From assembly GCA_029261655.1 (NCBI GenBank), contig JAJDAY010000021.1:1-64000 (forward strand): a DNA stretch of 64,000 nucleotides, written 5' to 3'. This DNA comes from Nitrospinaceae bacterium (GTDB lineage: Bacteria; Nitrospinota; Nitrospinia; Nitrospinales; VA-1). This document shows, in pieces, positions 16,804-24,497 of the stretch. The notes below the pieces were generated by a model. The model did not search any database, was not told the origin of the DNA, and was given only the letters and a program-made list of their open reading frames with translations. Numbering within the stretch: position 1 is the stretch's first letter; every line of letters starts with the position of its first letter. The translations under genes were made by a program, and so were the position numbers.

Positions 16804-16943
16804 TCCCTGAACCAAGGAAAGTTAAGCCGCATTACCGATTATCTGGATGGAAATTCTAACTTAGATAGTGGTACAACTAAGCGGGACAGATCAATTTGGT
16901 CCAGTTTTAGCTAACGGAAAAAGTGATACAGCGAATAGATAAA

Positions 16944-17234
16944 ATGAAAAACGATAAATGGGATAGGCAAAAAATTCGCAGAGTATTGACCCCGGCGATT
17001 TGGGTGATCGGGATTTTATACACCTTCCGGTCGCATTTCACCGGATGCCCGAGGGAAGTCATTCTGGGCGGCTGGCTCATTGCGCCGGTGGTGTGGCTGA
17101 TGCTTGAAAACTGGTTTCTGTACGAACCCGGCAAGGACGACCGGGAGCAATTCAAACAATGGCAGTGGCACCAACGTAATTTATGGCTGGCCCTGTCAGC
17201 CTTCCTCGCAGTAAAATACCTTCCACTGGCATGA
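16944..17234 (+). CDS. Small two-helix membrane protein
   Basis: About 96 residues from ATG 16944 (GTG 16923 possible; neither has a clear ribosome binding site). Two hydrophobic segments (IWVIGILYTF and LIAPVVWLMLENWFLY), a charged loop (EPGKDDREQFKQWQWHQRN) and a third weakly hydrophobic end. No family is recognised. Its last codons and downstream bases (17220-17236) recur at 18514-18530 behind the aldo/keto reductase. It is enclosed by copies of the palindromic repeat. Confidence 0.55.
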   Translation: MKNDKWDRQKIRRVLTPAIWVIGILYTFRSHFTGCPREVILGGWLIAPVVWLMLENWFLYEPGKDDREQFKQWQWHQRNLWLALSAFLAVKYLPLA

Positions 17235-17236
17235 TT
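17220..17236 (+). repeat. 17-bp direct repeat, left copy
   Basis: CTTCCACTGGCATGATT, spanning the stop codon of the small membrane-protein gene. It is repeated exactly at 18514-18530, and a few bases further on both copies share CTTAGC or ACTTAGC. Confidence 0.6.
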
Positions 17237-17297
17237 TTGTCTTAGCAACATTAACCCCGTCTATAAGATACATTCTGATAAACTTCCCCTAGTCGAA

Positions 17298-17349
17298 TGT
17301 CCGCTATTGTCCGAAAGCAGACATGTCCGTTATCGACCCCAAGCGGACA
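17298..17349. repeat. Two tandem 26-bp palindromic repeats, copies B and C
   Basis: Copy B (17298-17323) is TGTCCGCT-N10-AGCAGACA and copy C (17324-17349) is TGTCCGTT-N10-AGCGGACA, directly abutting. Each has one arm mismatch relative to copy A at 16778. The 304-bp gap 17235-17538 otherwise shows only the leader of the aldo/keto reductase. Confidence 0.8.
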
Positions 17350-17538
17350 TCCGATTGTAAATTTAATCCATAATTTTCGAGATGAGTAAAGTTTTCCTAT
17401 TGCAAAGCCTGATTGTCTCATGCCAAAAAGCATGTTACCGTGTACTCCATCTAAACATGAAACCAAGCCCCTGGGGTATGAAGTCCACCGGGACAGTCTG
17501 GGTTTCAGCAACCGGCGTTTTAATCTGATTATGAAATT

Positions 17539-18489
17539 ATGCGTTCGATAAAAGTCGAAGGACTTGATATCCCCTGGACGGCCCTCACCTTTGGCTGCTT
17601 GCAGATTGCCCCCAGTAAAGAGTGGGGCGATGTCTGTTCGGTAGAAGAGGCCGACCGGGTAGTGAAGACCGCCCTGGAAGGTGGCATCATGGCGTTTGAT
17701 ACCGCCGAGGGTTATGGCGACGGAGAATCCGAACGCCGCCTCGGCAAGGCCCTGGGCTCCCGCAAAAACGACGTCCTCATCATTTCGAAAATCTGGCCTG
17801 ATGCCGAATTGACCCTCAAGGCTTACCAGTCGCGCCTTGAGGGTACGCTGAAAGCCCTTGGGCGGGATTATGTCGATGCGTATCTGGTCCACTGGCCGGG
17901 CTTCTATTTAGACACTATGGAAAAAACCGGGAAGATGTGCGACATCATGTCTTCCCTCAAAGAAAGTGGCAAGGCCCGCACCGTAGGTATCTCGAAATTC
18001 CGTGCGAATGACATTGGTCTGATGTCAAGAGCCGCCTCGTTGTTCACCGTCAATCAGGTTCCTTATAGCCTGCTTCAGCGGGAGCACGAAGGGAAGGATT
18101 TAAAACAATGTGAAAAGGCCGGTATCGGTTACATGGCGTGTTCGCCCAGTGCCCTTGGTCTATTAGCCGGTCGATTCGATGAGGAGGCCTTAAAGGCACC
18201 CATCCGCCGGGAATATAAACTGTATCAGCAGCCTTATTTTGATGATTCGGAAATCGTGCGCAACACTGTTCAGGAAATTGCGCAAGAAATCAATTTGGCC
18301 CCCATCAACGTGGCACTCGCATGGGTGATCCAGCAAAAGAATATCACCACCGCTGTGGTAGGGTCACGCAAAGTGGATCAGGTGAAGGAATTTTGTGCGG
18401 CTGGGGAAATTACGCTTACTTCCGATCAGCTGGAACGACTCAACAAGGCGAGCTCTCAGTTTCATTACGCTGGCGGTATATGTGTCTGA
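17539..18489 (+). CDS. Aldo/keto reductase
   Basis: 316 residues, ATG 17539. TIM-barrel NAD(P)H-dependent oxidoreductase with the full catalytic tetrad: D54 and Y59 in FDTAEGYGDG, K84 in IISKIW and H118 in LVHWPG. The cofactor-binding C-terminal block VVGSRKVDQVKE is present. Length is normal for the family. Such enzymes reduce aldehydes or ketones, or act on sugars; the substrate cannot be read from the sequence. No partner gene lies close, and the gene is flanked by a 17-bp direct repeat (17220 and 18514), which hints that it arrived as a block. Confidence 0.92.
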   Translation: MRSIKVEGLDIPWTALTFGCLQIAPSKEWGDVCSVEEADRVVKTALEGGIMAFDTAEGYGDGESERRLGKALGSRKNDVLIISKIWPDAELTLKAYQSRLEGTLKALGRDYVDAYLVHWPGFYLDTMEKTGKMCDIMSSLKESGKARTVGISKFRANDIGLMSRAASLFTVNQVPYSLLQREHEGKDLKQCEKAGIGYMACSPSALGLLAGRFDEEALKAPIRREYKLYQQPYFDDSEIVRNTVQEIAQEINLAPINVALAWVIQQKNITTAVVGSRKVDQVKEFCAAGEITLTSDQLERLNKASSQFHYAGGICV

Positions 18490-18513
18490 TGACGACGGAG
18501 AAAAGCCGTCCAA

Positions 18514-18530
18514 CTTCCACTGGCATGATT
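18514..18530 (+). repeat. 17-bp direct repeat, right copy
   Basis: Exact copy of the sequence at 17220-17236, 24 bp behind the aldo/keto reductase stop and just before the convergent bioD stop. Here it lies outside any reading frame. Confidence 0.6.
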
Positions 18531-18535
18531 CGGAC

Positions 18536-19258
18536 TTAGCGGTATTTTGGCATTAATTGGCTAAAATCAAGACTCGCCTCCAGATTGTCCAATACCTCAT
18601 CTGTAAAGCTTTTTTCCGATATTTGGCCCAGAAACGGGATTTCCCCCAAAACAGGCACACCAGACAATTCCGTGATGATGTCCGCATGTCCTTGTTCTAT
18701 GGCGTCTTTTCCCCCTGGGTGGGTGCGGTTCAGGATGACTCCCCGGACCCGAATACCGGCTTGCTGAGCGGCTCTCAGAGTCAATAGCGTGTGATTTAAC
18801 GTGCCTAAGGAGTTTCTGCCGACCACCAGCAGGGGAAGGCCCAGATCGCGTATCAGGTCGCATATCAGATACCTGGGCGTCAGGGGGACTAAAAGACCGC
18901 CCACTCCCTCGACCAGCATAGGGTCGTATTTGCCTGCCAGAAGGCGAAAACTGTTGATAATCCGGTCTATATCAATGGAGCGATTCTCCATTTTGCCCGC
19001 CTGATAGGGCGATGCGGGGGTTTTTAAGCGAATCGGGCAAACCTCAGACAGGGAATCGGTGGATTGGGCGATTTCCATCAGAAATTTAGCGTCAGAATTG
19101 GCCGAGGAACTGCATTCAGGGTCGACCCCGGTCTCGACCGGCTTCATCACCCCGACGTTCAACCCGTGTTTTCGGTACAGGGACAACAGACAGGCGGTGG
19201 CAACTGTTTTGCCGACCCCGGTATCCGTTCCTGTGATAAAAAATCCTTGATTGCCCAT
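18536..19258 (-). CDS. bioD: ATP-dependent dethiobiotin synthetase
   Basis: 240 residues from ATG 19258. Converts 7,8-diaminopelargonate and CO2 to dethiobiotin in biotin synthesis (cytoplasmic, homodimer). The P-loop GTDTGVGKT (residues 10-18), MKPVETG (39-45) and VEGVGGLLVPL are all diagnostic. Length is typical (about 225-240). No other bio gene is next to it. It is divergent from the small zinc-ribbon gene at 19353. Confidence 0.94.
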   Translation of the reverse strand: MGNQGFFITGTDTGVGKTVATACLLSLYRKHGLNVGVMKPVETGVDPECSSSANSDAKFLMEIAQSTDSLSEVCPIRLKTPASPYQAGKMENRSIDIDRIINSFRLLAGKYDPMLVEGVGGLLVPLTPRYLICDLIRDLGLPLLVVGRNSLGTLNHTLLTLRAAQQAGIRVRGVILNRTHPGGKDAIEQGHADIITELSGVPVLGEIPFLGQISEKSFTDEVLDNLEASLDFSQLMPKYR

Positions 19259-19352
19259 ATTTTATTTTTAAAGGAAAACCTCTGCAAAAGATAGGGGAAG
19301 ATTTTGGTATAATAGAACCGAGGATTAAGGATTTTTTATCGAGAGGCAAACT

Positions 19353-19643
19353 ATGGGATCAAATTCAGTCGATGCGGTGTGTCCTTGTTGTGAAACCAAA
19401 TTGAAAATTGATTTGAAAACGGGGGAAGTCATCTGGCAGGAAGAAAAGCCAAAACCCGCGGTTTCTCTCACCGATATGGTCAAAGGGCTGTCCGCCAAAC
19501 AAAAAGAGCAGGAACAGCTCTTCAAACAGCGCAGCGAGACGCACAAGGACCGCAACCGCCTGCTGGACGAAAAATTCAAGGAAGCGCAAAAGAACGTCGA
19601 TTTATCGACAGACCTCCCGCTTAGAGACATCGACCTCGATTGA
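19353..19643 (+). CDS. Small zinc-ribbon/coiled-coil protein
   Basis: 96 residues from ATG 19353. An N-terminal CPCC motif (C10-C13) in AVCPCCETKLKIDLKTGEV looks like half of a zinc ribbon or a redox CXXC. It is followed by a charged helical region (KQKEQEQLFKQRSETHKDR) likely to form a coiled coil. I recognise no named family. The gene stands between the divergent bioD and the convergent hydrolase, preceded by a TATAAT-like element at about 19309. Confidence 0.65.
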   Translation: MGSNSVDAVCPCCETKLKIDLKTGEVIWQEEKPKPAVSLTDMVKGLSAKQKEQEQLFKQRSETHKDRNRLLDEKFKEAQKNVDLSTDLPLRDIDLD

Positions 19644-19668
19644 ACGCCCCTTAGGTCATAGCTCCCGG

Positions 19669-20436
19669 TTAGAGTTCCACCGCCAAGCCATCGTAAGCCA
19701 GTTCTACATTTTCGGGGAGTTCTTTGGAAATGGCAGAGTGATCGAATTTGTGATTGATGTGGGTCAAGAGAGCGCGTTTGGGTTTGAGCGTTTCGATGGC
19801 GTTTAGGGCCTGGTCCAGATTGAAGTGAGTGGGGTGGGGGGCGAACCCGAGAGCGTTTATTATCATCAGATCCAGCCCGGCCAGTTTCTCTTGTGTTTTT
19901 TCCGGGATGCCACTGCAATCGGTGATGTAAGCCGAATTGTTGATTTTATATCCGGCGATCGTCAATTTCCCGTGCGTGATTTCCAGAGGGTCCACGACCA
20001 TGCCTCCTAGAGGAAATGCTTCTTCACCAATTGCCTGAAGCGTCAACTGCGGCAAACCTCCTCCCATCTGGACCGCGCCATTTGAGAAAATATAGGAGAA
20101 TTTTTTGGTCAGTTCCTCCACCGTGGGTTCATTCGCGAAACAGGGGATGACGGTCTTGTTAAAATAGTTGAAACTGCGCAATTCGTCGATGCCGTGGACA
20201 TGATCGGCGTGGTGATGCGTGAACAGCACGTGGTGCACATGCTGAACACGATGTGCCAGGCATTGCTGGCGCAGATCGGTGGAGGTGTCGATCAGGATAT
20301 TATGGCCGTTTTCACTGACCAGAATAGACGCCCTGAGCCGCTTGTTTTTAGGGTCGTCGGACAGGCAGACCTCGCAGTCGCAACACAGGGAAGGAACGCC
20401 TGTGGAGGTTCCGGTTCCCAGAAATAATATTTTCAT
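19669..20436 (-). CDS. Metallo-beta-lactamase-fold hydrolase (PhnP-like)
   Basis: 255 residues from ATG 20436; a TTG at 20445 precedes it, and the stop of the upstream CDF gene lies within 12 bp, so translation is probably coupled. The start MKILFLGTGTSTGVP and CCDCEVC (C18-C24) with FTHHHADH (H74, H76, D78, H79) match the PhnP/RNase Z-like branch, in which a Cys-rich loop binds a structural zinc near the active site. Known PhnP hydrolyses cyclic phosphate esters; here no phn cluster is near, so the substrate stays open. Confidence 0.88.
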   Translation of the reverse strand: MKILFLGTGTSTGVPSLCCDCEVCLSDDPKNKRLRASILVSENGHNILIDTSTDLRQQCLAHRVQHVHHVLFTHHHADHVHGIDELRSFNYFNKTVIPCFANEPTVEELTKKFSYIFSNGAVQMGGGLPQLTLQAIGEEAFPLGGMVVDPLEITHGKLTIAGYKINNSAYITDCSGIPEKTQEKLAGLDLMIINALGFAPHPTHFNLDQALNAIETLKPKRALLTHINHKFDHSAISKELPENVELAYDGLAVEL

Positions 20437-20446
20437 CGCAGACAAG

Positions 20447-21349
20447 TCAGTGATTCATTTCGCAGAGGATCTCGCCTTCCTGGCAGGGGCGCGATTCAAA
20501 CTGCACGGTGGAATGAGTGATGTTGAATTTGGTTTTCAATCGTTCCTGAATTTCCCCCAGCACCGATTCGATCTGGTTGACTGTCTGGTCATTCACCAGC
20601 GCGTGGGCGCTCAAGGCATAAATGTTGGAGCAAATCGACCAGATATGCAGTTCATGAATTTCCCGGATAGCGGGAATCGCCGTCAGCTCCTTTTCCACTT
20701 CGACGACGGATATTCCCTTGGGGACGCCTTCCAGAAGAATATGCACCGAATCGGCCAGAATGCTTTTGGCGCCCCAAATGAGGAGCACGGCGATGGCGGC
20801 GCTCAGGATGGCATCGACCGCATACCACCCGGTGGCCATCATGACGACAGCGCCGATGATGACGCCGACGGATGCCAGGGTGTCTCCCATCACATGGAAA
20901 AACGCGCCTTTCATATTGAGATCATGGGAATGCAGGCCATGATCTTTTAAAAAATAAAGCACGGCCAGGTTGGTGAGCAACCCGATCGTCGCAATGACAA
21001 TGACGGTCTGGCTGTTCACGGCTGTTGGATTTTGAAAGCGTTCTATCGCCTCGTAAAAAATCCATCCCGCCATGCACACCAGCAGGACTCCGTTTAAGAA
21101 AGCCGCGAAAATTTCCATCCGGTGAAAACCATAGGTTTTGGTCTGGGTCGAGGGCCGGCAGGCGATTTTGAGCGCGAACCAGCTCATGCTAAGAGCGAAC
21201 ACGTCTCCAAACATGTGGGCCGCGTCGCTGAGCAAGGCCAGACTGTTGGCGAGAATACCGCCCACGGCTTCCGCCACCAGGATGAGAAATGTCAGTAATA
21301 TGGCAAAGGTCAGACGGTTTTGAGTGGAAGGGGTGGAATGCGAGTCCAT
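20447..21349 (-). CDS. Cation diffusion facilitator (Zn2+/divalent metal exporter)
   Basis: 300 residues from ATG 21349 (the frame extends to 21406 without a better signal). Six hydrophobic helices, with the metal site LLSDAAHMFGD in helix 2 (about residue 40) and GDTLASVGV in helix 5 give the H/D-x3-D pattern of zinc-selective CDF proteins. The last ~90 residues form the cytoplasmic CTD (IREIHELHIWSI and so on). It exports Zn2+ or similar from the cytoplasm. It shares an operon with the zinc-fold hydrolase downstream. Confidence 0.93.
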   Translation of the reverse strand: MDSHSTPSTQNRLTFAILLTFLILVAEAVGGILANSLALLSDAAHMFGDVFALSMSWFALKIACRPSTQTKTYGFHRMEIFAAFLNGVLLVCMAGWIFYEAIERFQNPTAVNSQTVIVIATIGLLTNLAVLYFLKDHGLHSHDLNMKGAFFHVMGDTLASVGVIIGAVVMMATGWYAVDAILSAAIAVLLIWGAKSILADSVHILLEGVPKGISVVEVEKELTAIPAIREIHELHIWSICSNIYALSAHALVNDQTVNQIESVLGEIQERLKTKFNITHSTVQFESRPCQEGEILCEMNH

Positions 21350-21536
21350 GTATTTGGCTTTCGTTAGAGCGGGAAAATCCCTCTGATTTCGAAAAAGACT
21401 GTTCAATTCATTCTAATTACCGAATTTTACCCTGTCAAGAAAAGCCGTACACCTCATCCAGCATCTCATCCACACTGAATCCTCTCTATGTTTTCCCGGA
21501 TTCCCCGGAAAAGTTGGTTAGGAGTGGGATTGGGAA

Positions 21537-21565
21537 TTGAACCCCAAGAGAATATTTGTTAAATT
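21537..21565 (+). promoter_or_regulatory. Putative promoter of the peroxiredoxin gene
   Basis: TTGAAC (21537-21542) is followed 17 bases later by TAAATT (21560-21565), about 42 bp before the ATG of the peroxiredoxin gene. This fits a sigma-70 promoter loosely. Confidence 0.4.
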
Positions 21566-21607
21566 ACACCATTCAAAAATTTACCTAAATTTAGGAGTTC
21601 ATAAATT

Positions 21608-22195
21608 ATGTCCAATTTAGTATCCAAAGCCGCGCCTGATTTCACTGCTGATGCGGTCATGCCCGATGGAAGTTTCAAGCAGATAAAGCTTTCAGACTAC
21701 CGGGGGAAATATGTGATATTGTTTTTTTATCCCCTTGATTTTACTTTTGTATGTCCCACGGAAATCATCGCTTTCAGCACAAAAACGGATGATTTTAAAA
21801 AGCGCAACGCCGAGGTGATCGGAGTTTCCATAGACAGCAAGTTTTCTCATCTGGCGTGGAGAAACACCGACCGCAAAAAAGGCGGGTTGGGTGAGATCAA
21901 ATATCCTCTGGTGGGCGATGTGACCAAGCAGATCAGCAAGGACTACGATGTTCTGGCTGATTTTGGCGTGGCTTTTCGCGGCCTGTTTCTGATCGATAAG
22001 GAAGGCATTGTTCAACACCAGTTGATCAATAACCTGCCGCTTGGACGAAACATCGACGAAGCTCTGAGAATGGTGGATGCTCTGCAATTCCACGAAAATA
22101 ACGGCGAAGTGTGCCCCGCGAACTGGAAAGAAGGCGAGGGTGGAATGAAGGCCGACCCTGATGGATCGCAGGAGTATTTTAGCAAGAATAATTGA
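21608..22195 (+). CDS. Typical 2-Cys peroxiredoxin (AhpC/Prx1)
   Basis: 195 residues from ATG 21608, with TTTAGGAG upstream. It reduces hydrogen peroxide and organic peroxides using thioredoxin or AhpF. The peroxidatic cysteine sits in [10 protein letters not shown] (about residue 50) and the resolving cysteine in EVCPANW (about 172); both are in the positions of Prx1/AhpC proteins. This contrasts with the cysteine-poor relative at 5497. It is a single-gene unit, with its own promoter candidate and a very strong terminator 53 bp beyond the stop. Confidence 0.95.
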   Translation: MSNLVSKAAPDFTADAVMPDGSFKQIKLSDYRGKYVILFFYPLDFTFVCPTEIIAFSTKTDDFKKRNAEVIGVSIDSKFSHLAWRNTDRKKGGLGEIKYPLVGDVTKQISKDYDVLADFGVAFRGLFLIDKEGIVQHQLINNLPLGRNIDEALRMVDALQFHENNGEVCPANWKEGEGGMKADPDGSQEYFSKNN

Positions 22196-22247
22196 CCAGC
22201 AGCCTGCTGGAGCAGGAATGGATGCTTGACAGGTTTTAGAGTTTACG

Positions 22248-22284
22248 GGGCTGATGAGTGATGCAATCATCAGCCCTTTTTTTT
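22248..22284 (+). terminator. Strong Rho-independent terminator
   Basis: GGGCTGATGA (22248-22257) pairs perfectly with TCATCAGCCC (22267-22276) and is followed by eight T residues. It ends the peroxiredoxin transcript and shows that the surE start must be downstream, at 22305. Confidence 0.93.
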
Positions 22285-22304
22285 CCGCATTGCGGAGTTT
22301 AAAC

Positions 22305-23063
22305 ATGATCGTTCTATCCAATGATGACGGGTTCACCGCCCCTGGTTTGCGGGCTTTACGGGCAGAAATCGCCAAAATCGCAGACGTGATCGTGGTCGCC
22401 CCCGAAACCGAACAAAGCGCTGTGGGGCACGCCATCACCTTATCCAGTCCCTTAAAAACCCGGAAAGTGATCGAAAATGGCGAACTGATTGGCTACGCGG
22501 TCAACGGAACCCCTGCCGACTGCATCAAAATCGCGCTCACGGTTCTTCTCGAGGAACCTCCGGAGATGGTGATTTCGGGGATCAATTTCGGCGGCAATCT
22601 GGGAAGCTGTGCGATTTATTCCGGCACGGTTTCGGCGGCTACGGAAGCCACGATCATGGGGTTTCCGGCCTTCGCCGTTTCATTGAACACGTATGAGGAG
22701 AACCCGGACTTTTCTGCCGCCGCTGAATTTGCGCGTAAATTTGTTCCCCTATTGCTTGAAAAAGGGTTGCCCGAAGGGGTTTCTCTGAATATCAACGTTC
22801 CCGCCGTTCCCAGAGAAGAGATTGCCGGAGTTGCCATCACCCGTCAGGGAAAATCACGGGTCATCGAAACTTTTGACAAACGCGAAGACCCGCGCAACAA
22901 CACCTACTACTGGCTGGCGGGGGAGATGCGTCTCGATGAAGTCGATGAAGGAACCGATTGTGTCATGGTGTCTAAAAATCATATTTCCATCACGCCCATC
23001 CATTTTGACCTCACGCATTATTCTTCCATCGACGGATTGAAAGATTGGAATATTTCTTTTTAG
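22305..23063 (+). CDS. surE: 5'/3'-nucleotidase SurE
   Basis: 252 residues from ATG 22305, with GGAG nearby; earlier in-frame codons lie inside the terminator of the previous gene. SurE removes phosphate from nucleoside monophosphates (and short polyphosphate), a stress-survival housekeeping enzyme. The N-terminal SNDDG (residues 5-9) metal site, GTPADCIK near 85 and SGINFGGNLG near 105 identify it. Length is typical (about 250). The gene stands alone; it converges with the GGDEF gene 59 bp away. Confidence 0.94.
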   Translation: MIVLSNDDGFTAPGLRALRAEIAKIADVIVVAPETEQSAVGHAITLSSPLKTRKVIENGELIGYAVNGTPADCIKIALTVLLEEPPEMVISGINFGGNLGSCAIYSGTVSAATEATIMGFPAFAVSLNTYEENPDFSAAAEFARKFVPLLLEKGLPEGVSLNINVPAVPREEIAGVAITRQGKSRVIETFDKREDPRNNTYYWLAGEMRLDEVDEGTDCVMVSKNHISITPIHFDLTHYSSIDGLKDWNISF

Positions 23064-23121
23064 TGAATTTGGGTGGGGGTTTGGGTCGGCAGGGAAGGGA
23101 CTTGCTTTTTTTTCACCGAAT

Positions 23122-24039
23122 CTAGTTTAACTTGATTTCAACTCGGTTTCTGCCATTGGATTTTGCCTTGTAGAGCGCCTGATCGGCCCTTTGAAACACC
23201 GAATCCTCGGTGTCTTTCTCTTTGAACTGAGTCAAACCCAGGCTGATCGTGACAGACAGCGGTTGGCCTTTGTCTAAAGAACAATCTAGTTCCACTTGCC
23301 GGCGGACTTTCTCCGCCACTGATTTACTCTGCTCCAAAGAACATTTTTTCAGAAGAATGACAAACTCTTCCCCGCCGTAACGGAAGATAAAGTCCGAGGC
23401 GCGGATTGTGTTGTTCAGAGACGCGGCGACGGACCGCAATACGTTGTCTCCGGTTTTATGGCCGTGATTGTCGTTCAGTTTCTTGAAATGATCTATATCG
23501 GCAACGATGAGAATTGTGGGGTCATTGTAGCGGCGAAAATCCCGCAAGGTTTGTTCGAGGGTCAGGTTATAGGCATTTCTGTTTAAAACCTGAGTGAGAG
23601 GATCGACCAGAGCCTGGGTCTTCCATTTTTTGGTTTCATCCGTTTTATTGTTATGAATTGCTTTCATTATTGAACTATGAAGCGCTTCGGATGAAAAATT
23701 ATCTTTGACCAGGTAATCCTGCGCCCCGCCTTTCATCGCTTCGACCGCAACCGTTTCGCTTCCCTGACCGGTGAGCATGATAACGGCGCCGGGATAGCCT
23801 TTCTCTTTTAATAGAGAAAGGAATTCCAGACCATCAATGTCGGGCAATGAAAAATCGAGGAGGATGCAATCCGGGTTTGTTTCTTTGCAAAGCTGTATTC
23901 CTTCCAGACCGGTTTCACTTTCAACAATATCAAATTCGGAATCCTCAATGCCTTTTTTTAAATGGCGTGTGTAGACTTCCCGGTCTTCCGGGCTGTCGTC
24001 CACAATCAGTATTTTTATACTCTCTTGCGCGATTTTCAT
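23122..24039 (-). CDS. Receiver-GGDEF diguanylate cyclase
   Basis: 305 residues from ATG 24039. A receiver domain (1-125, phospho-acceptor D62 in ILLDFSLPDIDG) is followed by a GGDEF domain with active GGEEF (about 222-226). RASD five residues before it is a complete RxxD inhibitory site, so product feedback is likely. The enzyme makes cyclic di-GMP when its receiver is phosphorylated (family inference). Its start overlaps the stop of the lone receiver by 4 bp, and that gene overlaps the giant kinase, so all three form one operon and probably one phosphorelay. Confidence 0.94.
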   Translation of the reverse strand: MKIAQESIKILIVDDSPEDREVYTRHLKKGIEDSEFDIVESETGLEGIQLCKETNPDCILLDFSLPDIDGLEFLSLLKEKGYPGAVIMLTGQGSETVAVEAMKGGAQDYLVKDNFSSEALHSSIMKAIHNNKTDETKKWKTQALVDPLTQVLNRNAYNLTLEQTLRDFRRYNDPTILIVADIDHFKKLNDNHGHKTGDNVLRSVAASLNNTIRASDFIFRYGGEEFVILLKKCSLEQSKSVAEKVRRQVELDCSLDKGQPLSVTISLGLTQFKEKDTEDSVFQRADQALYKAKSNGRNRVEIKLN

Positions 24040-24497
24040 GCCGGTGTCCCGGTTTTTGGAAGCACTACCACTTCAAACCAGAAGTCCCTGAGCCTTTGAA
24101 TCGCTGAAAAAAACCCCTGCAGGTCAACCGGTTTTAAAATATAAGAATTGGCTCCCGTCTTGTAACATTTGTCGATATCCTTGTCGTCTGCGGAGGTGGT
24201 GAGGACAATGACGGGAATGGTTTTCAGGGCCGGATCATTTTTTATATCTCCCAGCACTTCACGGCCATCGGTTCCAGGCAGGTTAAGATCCAGCAGGATC
24301 AAATCAGGCCGGGGAGATTTTTTCGTGTCAGAATACCCGTTTCTTTGAAAAAGATAATCCAATGCTTCCTCTCCGTCCTCACAGCGTTTGACAGGGTTTG
24401 TCATATTGGAATTTTTAAACGCCCTGAGGGTCGTTTCGTAATCGACGTCGCTGTCTTCAACTATAAGAATTAAATGCTTTGGGTTGATTTGTTTCAT
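24036..24497 (-). CDS. Single-domain response regulator (Rcp1/CheY-like)
   Basis: 153 residues from ATG 24497. A complete receiver: EDSD pocket (14-17), phospho-acceptor D70 in LILLDLNLPGTDGREVL, T100-S101 pair and KPVD lysine. The insert between beta3 and helix 3 and the GTDGREVL block resemble Rcp1-type regulators that partner phytochrome-like histidine kinases. It starts within the last 41 bp of the kinase gene and ends overlapping the GGDEF gene, so it is likely the phosphate relay between them. There is no output domain. Confidence 0.93.
   Translation of the reverse strand: MKQINPKHLILIVEDSDVDYETTLRAFKNSNMTNPVKRCEDGEEALDYLFQRNGYSDTKKSPRPDLILLDLNLPGTDGREVLGDIKNDPALKTIPVIVLTTSADDKDIDKCYKTGANSYILKPVDLQGFFSAIQRLRDFWFEVVVLPKTGTPA

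Noticed and set aside
16412-16832. Reverse frames reading MSAIGQKRT and DVRYRPKAD
   Set aside because: They arise from translating the palindromic repeat and the antisense of the AT-rich gene; familiar spurious proteins.
20279-20950. 223-codon plus-strand frame over the PhnP-like and CDF genes
   Set aside because: Spans two well-supported opposite genes.
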